NCBI RefSeq assembly: GCF_002865645.1
Contig: NW_020194619.1
Span: 186,001-250,000 of the forward strand
Direction of reading: 5' to 3'
DNA: 64,000 nucleotides
From: Hyaloscypha bicolor E
Lineage: Eukaryota > Ascomycota > Leotiomycetes > Helotiales > Hyaloscyphaceae
The notes under the pieces were generated by a model, which saw only the letters and a list, made by a program, of their open reading frames with translations, searched no databases and was not told the origin of the DNA. Of the stretch, positions 11,215-23,000 are shown one piece after another. The translations under genes were made by a program, and so were the position numbers. Numbering within the stretch: the stretch's first letter is position 1; each line of letters begins with the position of its first letter.

Positions 11215-13451
11215 TGCAATGGAAACGGCTTCGTTGTATTTTATGTAGAGTGGCGAAGGATGGGGTGCAATACAGGCTCTGCTTAAAGATGGCGGAGGCT
11301 TGATTGGCCGCTTAAGAAGAGTTTGAAGATGGTGGTGTAGAAGCTGGGGACTCGAGAATGACTGCACTGATTTTGTGTCTGATGCCTGAAATATCTCTTC
11401 ATCAAGGCGGAAGGACCCCCTTCTTATACTTCATCTTGTGCCCTGGCACACTCGTAACCAAGACCTAACCTCGCATCTCGGGTTGAATCAAAGATGTGCC
11501 CAAATTGTGAACATCATCGTTGGGCAACTTCACTTCGACGGAGCGAAGGAAGCTTTGGCAAAAACTTTCACACCGCTTTATGGCCGATTGGAGGGCCGAC
11601 AGCTATTGATGCAGGCGCTGATATTGCACAGTGGTCTGCTGATAGAGAAACAGAGATCGCGTGGCACCACGACTCTCCCATTGCTCTGGCACCCACCCGA
11701 CTGAACGGAACATAAGAGTGCAAGAACCGGGCTTGGCCGGCCGAATGCCGCCATTGCGATGGCTTCGGTCAGCCAGGACTTAATATTGGCCAAGAGGAGC
11801 GTTCTGCAAGCCTCCCGTCTGCATCCCGGTATCTATTCATGGAAGGTGAGGCCAGGTATGCAGACTAGGGAACGGAAAAGGTGTTTCACTATTGTGATCT
11901 CAAAGAAGATACGAATCATGATGAATGCCATTATAGGGTGACAACGGTCCGCTCTAGCTGCCGTGATCAGCCATACCTCCGAACTCGATCGTGTAAAAAT
12001 GGTCGTATGGCAGGCTGTACCGTTTGATCCAATGTCATGGTAAGGTGTCAATCACAGACGCGAGAGGTCTGGGACAGAAGCCTTATGAATGGTCAGCATT
12101 GTGGCAGGGAGGTTACTTGCAGGTTGGCTCTCGGCTATTATGTTGTGTAGCAAGACTACTTCCTTTTTGTGGGAAGCGCTCAGCACCATTGGCAACTCTC
12201 CCACACCTCAAGAAATCGTGAGGCATTCCGGGATCGTGAAGAGCCGGCTGCCACGGTATGAAAATCGCGCCGATCGTTGTTCTCGTCGGGCAGCCCGGTC
12301 TGAAAGCATTTCTCCAACTTGAAGTGGCCATCCATAGTCAAAGGCGGGCAACTTGCGCATCTCTTGAGCCAATTCACTGCGCCGCCCGCTTGGACCGAAG
12401 ACACAAGCTTTGTACGCCCTTCAAAAATAGCCTTTCTTTGTTCACAAAAGCACAGCCAACTCAAGACGATCGGGATCGAGATAAGAGAGAGAATGCCCTC
12501 ACCTCGCGCCATGAGAGCTCCCACGTTCCAGACGGCTTCTAGTCGCTTCATGGAGTTTCACCGGCCTCCACATTCACTCGCGTGTATTCTTTACAGCAAA
12601 ACGAAAGTTGATAGATTACACGTCACAGTTATGGGCCTGCCCGAATGGAGTTGCTGCCTAACCAAAGAAGCAAGCAGATGCGCCGAAATTCTGATCGCTC
12701 ATTTCCCTCGAGGCCCTCGAGGCCCTGGGCTTGCAGACAGCAGTAAGGTACAGTACAATTCACTCAGGGTCCTGCGAGCGTACGCCACAATGAAGACATG
12801 CTTCAGAGTGGGACGGCAACCACATGGAATGGCCTCGGGGAACATAAATGAACATAACAAGTGTAATCTGAGACCTCGCTGGGGCTGAGGACGGCCAACT
12901 GCTGCCTGAAGCTTATTGTGGAACGCCGGCAAGACGGCCCAGCTTGTCCAGCGACTTAGGGCATATCTCAACAGTCACATCGGCAACATTATGATCTACT
13001 CTTTCAAACCTACTTGGACTTGATTATATTTAGAGCGTTGCCTAAGCAATCCACAGGACCACACTATCTTCAAGAGCACGCAATTGGATTTTGCCTTGAA
13101 GGAAGAGATGCATTATGCGTTTGGCTTGTGGGCTTTGCTCCTATGGTAAGGGTGGCTTGATTTTCTGACAAAAGGCAGCGAAACAATTTATGAAAATGTT
13201 CAATTCCTGTAACTAAAGCCTAAGAGAGACAGCGAAACGAGAACATACGCCGCCGTTCCACAAAGCCTTCAACGCCGTCCTTGATAGCGCCGGAATGCAA
13301 GAAGGAAACATGTTGACCAAACTGACCTAATACCATTTGCCAATGAGTACTCCCGATCCCTAGATCCATCCCCCTAACCATGAGAAACACTCCGAAGAGG
13401 CATTGATAAGAAATTCCGGCATGTAAACACCTGACGCGCCCTTGTCTACTC
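11215..13451. other. Intergenic region, no supported gene
   Basis: Several overlapping frames exist (for example 12319-12888 plus, 189 codons; 12180-12551 minus, 123 codons), but they overlap each other, lack family features and have irregular composition. I see no gene. The part near 11215-11450 is probably the promoter of the small Cys-rich protein; the part near 13200-13450 is the 3' flank of the FHA gene. Confidence 0.45.
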
Positions 13452-16131
13452 TCACAAAAAGTCTGGAGCTGTAGCAACCAAGACCGAGAACAGACTGGCA
13501 CCAACAGCAACACCTCCGAGGGCTGCGTAACCAACATTCTCCAAAAGCTTCTTGAATTTCTTCGTTGGTCGAGGAGCAGGAGCATTAGACACAGTAGGTA
13601 CGACCCCTGCCATCGGACTGGAAAGCGCAGTTTGTTCTTCCGATTCGGCGACGTTTGCAGAGCCCTTCACGTCATCATTCGAGGCTGTCGAGGACTGTGC
13701 CCACATTCTAAGCTCGGCGTCGGTAGCATCGGAAATCTCATCAGATTTGCGCTTGAGACTCTGTGTCGTCGTTGACGCATTGTTGATGATATCATTAATA
13801 CCAAGTCCAGAGCGGGGTTTGTGTGTTGCAGCATTGAAATTTACCGCACTGGTCATGTAAGGCTCTGGGCTGGGAGCCCTGTCCATAACTGGACCATGAG
13901 CAGGGTTATCGAGGAAGGAGCACTGTTCACGGGTCGGGAAATCTGAAGCTGTCAGCAACGAGTCTTGGAAACCATGGATAATAGTCTTACAAGGCATGTC
14001 CGCTGGGGAAAGCTTATTTACTGCCGAGCTGGCCTCGTGGGAAGTGACGGGATAGTATGATTCACCAAAGCCAAAGGGCGAACCGGAAGATGGTTTCGAT
14101 GACTGTGAAGCTCCAAATACTCTTCGTTCGAAAGGATTCGGAGCCGCTGTAGTCAGCGGTAATCGATTTCCTTCACAATTTCCTGCAAAGATAGGGGCGG
14201 TCATTCCAGTCAAGCCAGAGGCTTGTCCAGATTTGTTGCTGGCGCTAAACTTCGCTTTGTTGACCTCTCTCGCCTCGAAGAAATCACCTTTGCCAGTCTT
14301 TTCGCCTAATGTTTGTGCTGCAGATCTGCCGAACTCTCCTAGGTCGCAGACCCTGATGTGAGTGGACTCTGGAGCTGGCTTACGGCCTTTCACCATAGCT
14401 GCATCTGATGGACTTGGCTGCCGGGTAAACGGGTTTGATAACTTAAGTTCGTGTTGGAGGGTGCTCTGTGCAGCTTCAAATCTCATATACTCGCTTGTAT
14501 TCTGACCCAGGCCCGAAGTATTATCTTGGGAAGTTTGCTTAGAGGTAGTGGATGCAAATGAAATATGGTTCGGGATCTCAGCAGGGAAAGCGCCGCCTGT
14601 TCCAAGCTCACTCATGGCCTCGCCAGGAAGAATAGGGTATGGGTCATCATAGTTATGGCGGAGAAGGCCGTCTTCGAATAGCGCTCTGAGGCCAGCCTTT
14701 CCAGCCTCCTCGAGACCCAGGTCGCTCTCCTCGTCGTTGTCTGCGAGATCCTCGGGTTCCTCCATTCGAGTTCGAATGTCTGAAAGACGGACTGTCGAAT
14801 TGTCATGCGTAGCAAGAGCAAAGCGAATATTGTTGTTGATTGGCGACGGCTCCATTGGTTCCATAGCAGATGACTCCGGAATATCTTCCATGTCGGAGTC
14901 CTCAGCGTCATCTGTTTCTTCTTCGTCAGACGGCTCTGAACCTTCAGCTCCATCTTGACTGTCATCCTCCGAATATATTTCATCCCCGACCATTTCAGAC
15001 TGATCATCGGAATCCATCGAGAAGTGTGCATCTTCATCCTCACTGTCCACCAAAATAGGAGTATTTCCAGCATACACTCCAATGCTAACTGGACCCGCAT
15101 CTTGGGGGATGTCAGCCGGACGGCCGTCCATCATGTCCATCAAGCCCTGCTCAAAGGCACTCTCACCAGTGAGGTCTATTCTGTTGGAAGGGAAAACACG
15201 GGGCGATTCATCTCCGGTGAGATCGATGGGATCAATGGCCGCCGATACCTTCGCAAGCGGTGACTCGATCGACGCATCGTCCTCGCTGGAAGTCTGCTCA
15301 CGTTCTCCCATGTCGCCCTCGCTGAACTCATCATAAACTTCTTCTTCGTCTTCGACATCGGATGAATCCGGGAAGGTGAACGTATTTCTAGATCTGGCGG
15401 GAAAGTGTGTCAGCTTGCAATTAAGGGTTTGGAGTAAGGAATCGCTGCTTACTTGTAAGGAACAAACTGATAGTTGACTTGAAATTTACAAGCCGGGAAT
15501 ATCTCGGGTCCACGGCGGACTTCAGCACCAAATACGAGGACGTCACCGTCATCGATGGCCATGGGAGCCTTGCGTGGCAACTCGACACCGTTGAGATACG
15601 TCCCATGCATCGATCCGATATCCTGGATTGTGATATTCTACGACATGTCAGCCTTGGTGGTCAAGAATTGATTTGCTTGAACATACCTTTTCCTCCGCAT
15701 CAATGGTAATCTCGGCGTGATCGCGAGACATGACCGGGCTGTCAAACCACGCATTGTCCACCGCACCCAGAAGTCCTTTGCTAATGCTTTTCGAGGCTCG
15801 GCCGACGGGTATGGTGGGTCGGTCGGGATTGAGGGTGATAATTCGCTCCGCGGGGGAGACATTGCTCGTCACGGCTTTCAGTGTGATTCTGACTGTGTCT
15901 GGTCAGTACCTTGGATCGAACGTCGGGTAGTTTAGTGTAAGGGCTGGAAAGATGCTAGAGCTCGCGACAACAAGCAACAAGACGAGGGTGATCACTGAAA
16001 CTTCAGAAAATCTCTGGCAGATGTTGGAGTCAGGCTGCCGGGCTCTCATGACCAAAGTCGTCGCCATCGGCTGACAGCCTCGTAGCAGCACTTGCACATA
16101 GGAAGAGAGTCCGCGTACCTTCGTTGTTCAT
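13452..16131 (-). CDS. FHA-domain, tail-anchored acidic protein
   Basis: Four exons on the minus strand (16131-16119, 15898-15687, 15637-15453, 15393-13452) give about 783 residues. Introns are 15899-16118, 15638-15686 and 15394-15452; the first ends TACTGACCAG. An N-terminal FHA domain (about residues 10-135) shows the phosphopeptide-binding signatures PVGRASKS, MSRDHAEI and GSMHGTYLNG. A long acidic disordered region follows, with hydrophobic-acidic motifs resembling SUMO-interaction motifs (PIDLTGDE near 192, RIDLTGES near 209, PILVDSEDED near 247). A hydrophobic C-terminal segment of about 25 residues (YAALGGVAVGASLFSVLVA) suggests a tail anchor in the ER or nuclear envelope. FHA plus C-terminal anchor recalls Far9/Far10/SLMAP (PRO45) of STRIPAK, but I see no coiled coil, so I do not assign that name. 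FHA is certain; the rest is inference. Confidence 0.85.
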
Positions 16132-17032
16132 CTTGATGGTTAGCTATCCGCAGAGAACCCAGTGTAGAAGTTGAGAGGTTTCGGGTGTTGGGACGGGCTT
16201 GGTCGATGAGAAAGGTGGTCGACGTGGTGGGGTCGATGCAATCTGGTGAAGGTGAATGCAATCGGGATTAGACGTGAAACACGGCCTGGCAATGTTTGGC
16301 AACGGGGGGAAACTCGGCCTCGAGGATGTGGACGAGGAAGAGTCTCGAGCAATATCCTCTCGGCGGGGCAGGTGCAAGGCGAAGATGTCCGAAGGTTGTC
16401 GTCGAAGATGATTGCTCTTGAAGTCGGCGATGGTACGAAGTACGGTAGAAGCCGGGCGGGGTGTTGCAACCTCGCTGCTGCCTTCGATAAGCTGCCTAGC
16501 GCAGAACCCTAGAGACACTAGGTATTTATCTTTGGAAATTTACTAATTCATCCGGCCCAATTTTTAAAGAACGATGAGGAATTTGTCAACAGTGAATTAA
16601 ACCCTTGATTATTGCGTGGCCAGTATATTCTTCCTCGGGTTAGAAATAGATTGCTGTAGCACTTTAAGTCCGAAGTCAGGTGTGGATTTATGCCAGCTCG
16701 GTCCCGTCCTTATCAGCCGTAACCGAACACGCATGATTTCTTAGCTCCAGATCGTGCTCTTCCCACAATTGCATGCACTTCCTATTGTTCTGGCCCCATG
16801 GTCTTAATCACTCGCACTCCGTCTTATTATTATTGTGACTCATACATGGAGGAATTAATACAAATAGAAGCTCAAGTTCCGTATCCTCGAGCTCTGCGAT
16901 AGCACAAACAAATCCACGGCTTTTTTTTCGATCCCGAACAAAGGACCACAACCACGAATTGCGCGCATTCAGTGGCGACCAGCTTGTTCCACCTGCTTTG
17001 TACATCTGTTACGACTCGAACAAGCCAGCAAA
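16132..17032. promoter_or_regulatory. Divergent promoter region, FHA gene / IFRD gene
   Basis: About 0.9 kb separates the start codons of two divergently transcribed genes. The FHA-gene side (16132-16520) has G/A-rich plus strand, so its leader is C/T-rich, as is common in fungal 5' UTRs. A run of T and AT-rich sequence occurs near 16810-16925 upstream of the IFRD gene. No specific site is identified. Confidence 0.5.
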
Positions 17033-18474
17033 ATGCACGATTTACGACGCCAGGCTCTTGAGAGCGGCAAGACGGTCTCGAAGAAAGCAAAATCACGATC
17101 GTCGCGAACCTCTTCCGCCGCGAACTCGCGCACCACCTCCCAGGCAGGATCCCGACATGGATCCGACGATGAAGAAGGAGATTTGAGTGATAGCACAAAC
17201 TGGAGGTATGCGGACATCGTGAGGGAGTGCCAGAGACACAAACACTGACTCTGATCTCAATAGCATCAATTCAATAGATGATATGCTGGCTTTGGACGTG
17301 CCTGAGGATGCTTCAGAGTCGTGGAAGCAAGAACTAGCAGATCGTATGGAGGAAATCATAGACAGGAAACGAAGCAGCGTCCAGGGCAGAGAAACGACCT
17401 TGGCGCAATATGTCCACATTCTTATGAGCCATTATGCATTCGAGGATATTCAGCACAAGGTGTCAGAGCTGCTTCCCGCGTTCCTGAAGAGCATCAAGGC
17501 AGAGAATACTGAAAAGGAGACTTGCCTTGCTTTACGAGGTTTGTCAAATACTATTTCCTAGAAGCTCGTGCTGACCACACGCAGCGATCGCACTCACCCT
17601 CATTACAACACCCTCGGAGACAATCTACGATGCCATATTCCAGACACTGAAACGCACATACACCGACTCGGAATACCGCAGTGTGAAAGCTGTGGCCATT
17701 CACACGCTCAGCGCGGCAGCAATCTACGGGGGCGCAGCGGATACTGCCATCGAAGAGATCATGGATGACTTGCTGGAAATTGTTGAGTCGGATGGCGAGT
17801 CTGCAGGCGCTGCTGACAGTGGCGAAGTGGTTGCAGCAGCTTGTGAAGCTTGGGGATTTTTGGCCACATCAATAGACGACCTGGAAGACAAGACCGAAAT
17901 GGCTATGGACGCTTTTGTAGAGCAGCTTGAGAGTAGCGATGTTTCTGTCCAAGTTGCAGCTGGAGAGAATATTGCTTTACTGTACGAGAAGAGCTACACC
18001 GAGCGGGAAGAAGAAGATGGACCAGCCAGCGGCAGTGACGAAGAGGACGAAGAAGGATTCGCCATAGACAAGAGCCACGTCAAACGTTACGAGGTTTATC
18101 GACAAAAGCACCAGCTCGAACAGACGCTAGCTCAACTCGCAACAGAGTCTTCAAAACGAATCACCAAGAAGGACCGAAAGACACTTCACACAAACTTTGC
18201 CGATATCTTGAACACTATAGAATACCCAACACGGGGACCAAGGTATCAAAAAGCTATTGATCAAGAGACCGGCCTTAGATATGGGTCCAGACTAACAGTC
18301 CGCATTCACAAGACTGGCATCATGAAGATAGACAAGTGGTGGAAGCTACACAGACTCCAGGCACTTAGAAGGATTTTGGGTGGTGGATTCGTTGTTCACT
18401 ACGAGGACAATGAGGTTGTTTTTGACAGTCTCCCGATCATGATTGCTGCTCCCGAGGTGCGAAGGAAGAAATGA
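17033..18474 (+). CDS. IFRD-family protein (interferon-related developmental regulator)
   Basis: Three exons (17033-17205, 17264-17538, 17585-18474) with introns 17206-17263 and 17539-17584 yield 445 residues. After a basic Ser-rich N terminus (about residues 1-57), a HEAT/armadillo-like IFRD domain follows (SINSIDDMLALD, TLAQYVHILMSHYAFEDI, TYTDSEYRSVKAVAIHTLSA). An acidic patch (GSDEEDEEGFAID) precedes the conserved C-terminal domain (LHTNFADILNTIEYPTRGPR, RLTVRIHKTGIMKIDKWWKL, RLQALRRILGGGF). This two-domain order is that of animal IFRD1/IFRD2. Animal IFRD proteins act in transcriptional co-regulation and bind ribosomes when translation is repressed; the fungal role is not well known. Both introns join in frame at GT-AG sites. 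Confidence 0.88.
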
Positions 18475-20058
18475 ACTTGGGATTTACTCTTTTGGAGTTG
18501 GAGTTTGAGCTCAGGAATGGGAAAAAGTCCTGCATTGTTCTTTTGAGGAAGGAAAAAATACCCTGGGGCATACGCATTGAGAGGGAGAACCTCCTCTTAA
18601 AGGAGTCGATAACAACAGTGAATCGTTGAATTTGGGCCTCCTACTTCTGTTGAATTTTGATTTGTGCGAATCCATTTGTGCGTGTCACCATGCGGCTGAG
18701 AGGTTATGAAACCCTGATAGCTGGGCACATTCAGGCTGTACATGTGAGCTGACACCGAGGCTGTGTACTGGACTGCCAGAGCACAGGGATTGGATTGCGT
18801 GACCTCGGGAATTCAGACGGTGACCGGCTTGTGAAGTTGGATCTGACCGTTCAAGTCAACTGAGAAGGGCTCGGACTGGAGGTAGCAGAGCCCCGCGACG
18901 TTCTTATCGTCGTATTTATGAAAAATTGTGAAAGTTATCCTCCCTTGCCGAGGTCTGAAAGACATTCCTTAAGGGGACTCAACTCCAGTGAGGCTAATTT
19001 GAATGAATAGACATTTCACTTAGAGACATCCCAAAAGCACACTGATCAGAACTTCTCCATTTGCTGTCATGTCATGATGCAATGCCCTTCAAGGCTTCAA
19101 AATTCTATGTCTCCGTGCCAACGGATCCAAAATTGGCACACCTTCGGAAGCTCCCCAAGCCAAGCTCATCAGGGTTTGGTGCGCGGCTGACCCCTGGGAT
19201 CTGCCGTAATAGTTCAAATAAGCATCTCCTCGATCTCATATTTCGGTATTCAGGACTTCGTAATACAACCCGAGGCCAGAGCAGTTTGCGGTGTGATCGA
19301 GTCCACGTTCGTCCTCGAATGGGATACTTCCCAAGCAATGTGATCACAAGTTTGGCTCAAACCGCTTCATGCAGGAGCGCAGTTAGCATGCAGCGAACCG
19401 CAGTCGAGGGAGACACCTGACAAACTCATTGGTCCAACGAGTTTGAGAGGCGAATAACTTTGCCTCTGGACTGCCACGAAGCAGCGCAGCGCTCGTAAGA
19501 TGTGAGCAGGCTGAGGTAGAGCTGAGAGCGGTTGTCAGAGCCAGAGGCCCAAAACAATGATCATGTCTGAGAGACGTGGTGATCTGTAGAAAACCGTTTG
19601 TTGCGAGCATCACATTCGAAATCTGATGCCGCACCTTCGTAATCCAGGACGAGCTTGAAGTCCCACAGCAAAAATAGCACATGGACAGCCCGTCCCCGTC
19701 CGAGCTTTTTATTTTGATTGGCGAAGCGAGCCCTACCCTGCCTCGATCAACACAGCATGCGTTGGCACTGCCCCCCCAGTCCTTCTTACTCATAACAACG
19801 GTTCTATTGTCACAGCTCACCTTCAACCACGACCATCCAGTTGCTGGCGTCTCTGATGCGGTTCTCATCTTTGTAATCCTTATTTTTCGTAACCTGTACG
19901 ACCCCGGTAGCATCTTTCAGCTGGGCGAATCCCAGCGACTCGGCCGCCTTCGAGCTCTCACCAGCCTCCTCCGAACTCTGTACCATCACACCCGCAGCAG
20001 CAACCAGATTACCTCTATGCATTCCTACCACTTCTTGGTTGACTTTTGAGTTGCCACA
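18475..20058. other. Intergenic region and leader of the giant gene
   Basis: No gene is supported. A 176-codon minus-strand frame (19383-19913) and a 122-codon plus frame (19681-20049) look like chance frames in the C/T-rich leader of the downstream gene. If the leader starts as far up as about 19680, the plus frame would be a long upstream ORF ending 9 bases before the main ATG. Confidence 0.45.
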
Positions 20059-23000
20059 ATGGGTGTCGAGTCGAAAAGAGGCCCTCCTTTGCCTGCGCCG
20101 ACCGAAACTGATAGCACTACCGGAGGCACCGACTTTGGGTCCAAAGTCACCGGCACAGAGAAGAGCAGTTACAGTCTGCCAGAGGACGGAAGCCCGGTCA
20201 CGATAGCTACACGGCGCAAGAGGAGTGATAAGGATGGTCACGGCAACCTCACTTCGAACAACAAGTCACAAACATCATTGCTGATCGAATACTTCGAGGG
20301 CGGGAAGGGCAGTCAGGCTGAGTCTCGGAGGCCATCTGTCAGAGTCAAGGTCACACCATCTTCGAAAAGCCGAAGCCGATCCTCGAACGACCATATACAG
20401 ATTACTGAACGAAAAGGCACCCGAAGACCCTCATACACAAAACGTATCCAGCTGTCCCCCAACGTTAAGGACGACAAATCACCTGAGGCTGAGGGCGATG
20501 ACAACAGTGTGCTCTCTTACCGTTCAGCCACCGAAGAGTCCAACGTCACATCTCGAGGAGGGCATCCGATTGAAGTGGAGATAATGCCAAGGCGACATGG
20601 AAGTCCTCTGATCCCGACTGGTGAAGACAGCTCCACAAGATATGTACAACAGAATGCATCGGATATTTCTTCAATGCCTGCCGACAGTTTTCTCGACGGC
20701 AAGACCAGATCACCGGAACGAAAGCGCAGCCGGAGCTTGACACGAGGCGAGGCGTTGGCTGCCGGCGCAGCTACTGGATTAGTTGCTGGTGCAGTAGTAG
20801 ATAAATTGAGAACACCGTCCCGTCGACGAAGTCGAAGCCTCAGTCGAGAACGGATTGTAGCACAAAAAGCAGCTGAAAAAGTTAAGGGAGAGAAGTCATC
20901 AGAGCGCCGGCGTAAACACAGTAGTCGGAGTCGAAGTGTGAGCGGCGAACATCATAGTGAAAGTCTCAAATCCCCGCGACGGAGATCAAGTCGAGGCCAC
21001 CATGAGGAATCAATAGTATCTGGTGTCGATTCAGTGGCAACTAATTCTCATCTGAGTGGGAAATCTGGCGATGCTTATTCGTTCCGGTCTGGCACCTCGA
21101 AGTCCTCGATCAACAATCCAAAACTTCTTGAGACAGTTGAAGATGCCATCAGACGACTGATTCTGCCTGAATTGACAGCTCTGAAGAGAGAGCAAAGCAA
21201 ACACGCGCAACGTGATCGGGACCGAGATCGCCGTGGCTCCATCACTTCGGGGAGTGGTGTTTCAAGAGACTCTAGGGAGAGCTCAGGCGGAAGAAGGTTA
21301 TCCGATCGTGGAAGTGGCACGGATAGTTCAGGCAAGCCAAAGGTCGTTCTCAATGATACGGAAATACTTTCTGGAAAGAGCGGGAAGATTCGGAAGGACA
21401 GAAATGTGGATCGTGTACAATTGGAAGACTCTCCTGGAAGCTTTGAGCGAGAAACTTCTGAAGATACTGTGGTTCAGGACGGCCACCGGGTACGAAAGAA
21501 GGGAAGCAGCGATCAGCATCGAGGTCTCGAAGCAGCAGCTGTCGGTGCGGGCCTCGGAGCACTGACCGCTGCAGCATTGCACAAAAATCACTCTCAAGAT
21601 TCTCTTGACGGGCAAAAGGAGCGCAGGAGGAGGAGGACTAAGAGTCGGAGCAGGAGTGACAGTCTCGTTGAGGATTATGAGGAGAGAGAGCATGAGACAG
21701 TGCCTCCCATGCCACTGATGAGCGACATCAACGCCTCAGAAATCACCAGAAGCTCTATCCTTTCAGCAGCAACTGAGCGTCCTCATTCAGCGAGTCAGGA
21801 AAGAGTGACACCAATTCGAGAGGTTCCTAGAGGTGTTGGTTCGCCTTCCTCAAGAACGCCCACTCGTACTCCTGTTGCTTTACAGCAAGGCCTTGGAACA
21901 CAGCACTCGAACTATTCACGTGGAGACCTAAGTCTTCACAGCCAACCCAGCGACCAGCAACTCTCCGATGAATATGTGCTGGATGAACCTGGACGAAAAG
22001 TTCTCATGCATGGTTCCCCGGAGCAAGAACACGAAGACTCCTACGTCGAGGAAGAGCAACATGGCGATGGCCACTCTCACGCATTGGCAGCGGGTCTCGC
22101 TGGTGCTGCCGCAGGTGCTGGGTTGGCAGCAATACACCATGATCATGCACATGTTGATGAAGAACACGATGATCCAGAACTTTTAGAAGATACCCACGGC
22201 TACTATCACCAGGAAGTTCCACCGCCTCTTCGATATGTTCCTTATGCTCAGGAGAGACGTGGACTCAGCCCAATACAGAGTGTCTCTGGTTATACCGAAG
22301 GCGATCCCGATCAACAACTAAGAGACTCTAGACTCACCCACAGCACCGGCTCGTATTCGTCAATGAACAAATCGGGGCAGCAACACCAGTCTGGACGATC
22401 AATCAGATCTCTCGATTCGGTAGGAAATGTTCATGGTAATCACCACGACTTCCCTGAAGTTCGACAAGGTGGGCTTACCGATTCAGAAATCACCCAAGAT
22501 GGAGAGTATTGGGAAGAGCAACACAGAGAGAATGATCGTAACCGCGAGCTTGATTCAGAAAGCTACCACAGCTCTGACCCTCGAATCGACTATAAGCACA
22601 TGACGAATTACACCGACGACAGCATGGATGCTCCTCATCTGGATCGGGTAACGACTGGTCAAAATGTTCGAGGCCTTGGAGCGAACCCGGATTTTGTCCA
22701 CACGCCAATTGCTGTTGAGTCAGCTGTCGCATCTCTCGTCAACGAGTCTGAGCTCACAGGTGACTCTGGCTACTCCGGAAATAACGGCCAATACGACCGT
22801 AGAGGATCGTATGCTTCCTACGAGGATGGCTCGGAGCGGCACTTCACGAGCCAAGGGAACAGTCCCACGAAGCACGATGGCTCAAGGGCTCTCAGATATG
22901 ATGAGTCTGGAGGCAGTTCAAGCCGGCGAAACAGCCCCACCAAATACACTGAAGAGTATGAAATCGACGAACAGGGGCGTAAAGTTGCAATGCCTAGACA

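Noticed and set aside
12319..12888. 189-codon plus-strand open frame
   Set aside because: Overlaps equally long frames on the other strand, no recognisable motif, no splice context.
19383..19913. 176-codon minus-strand open frame
   Set aside because: No domain, mixed low-complexity composition, and lies antisense in the probable leader of the giant gene.
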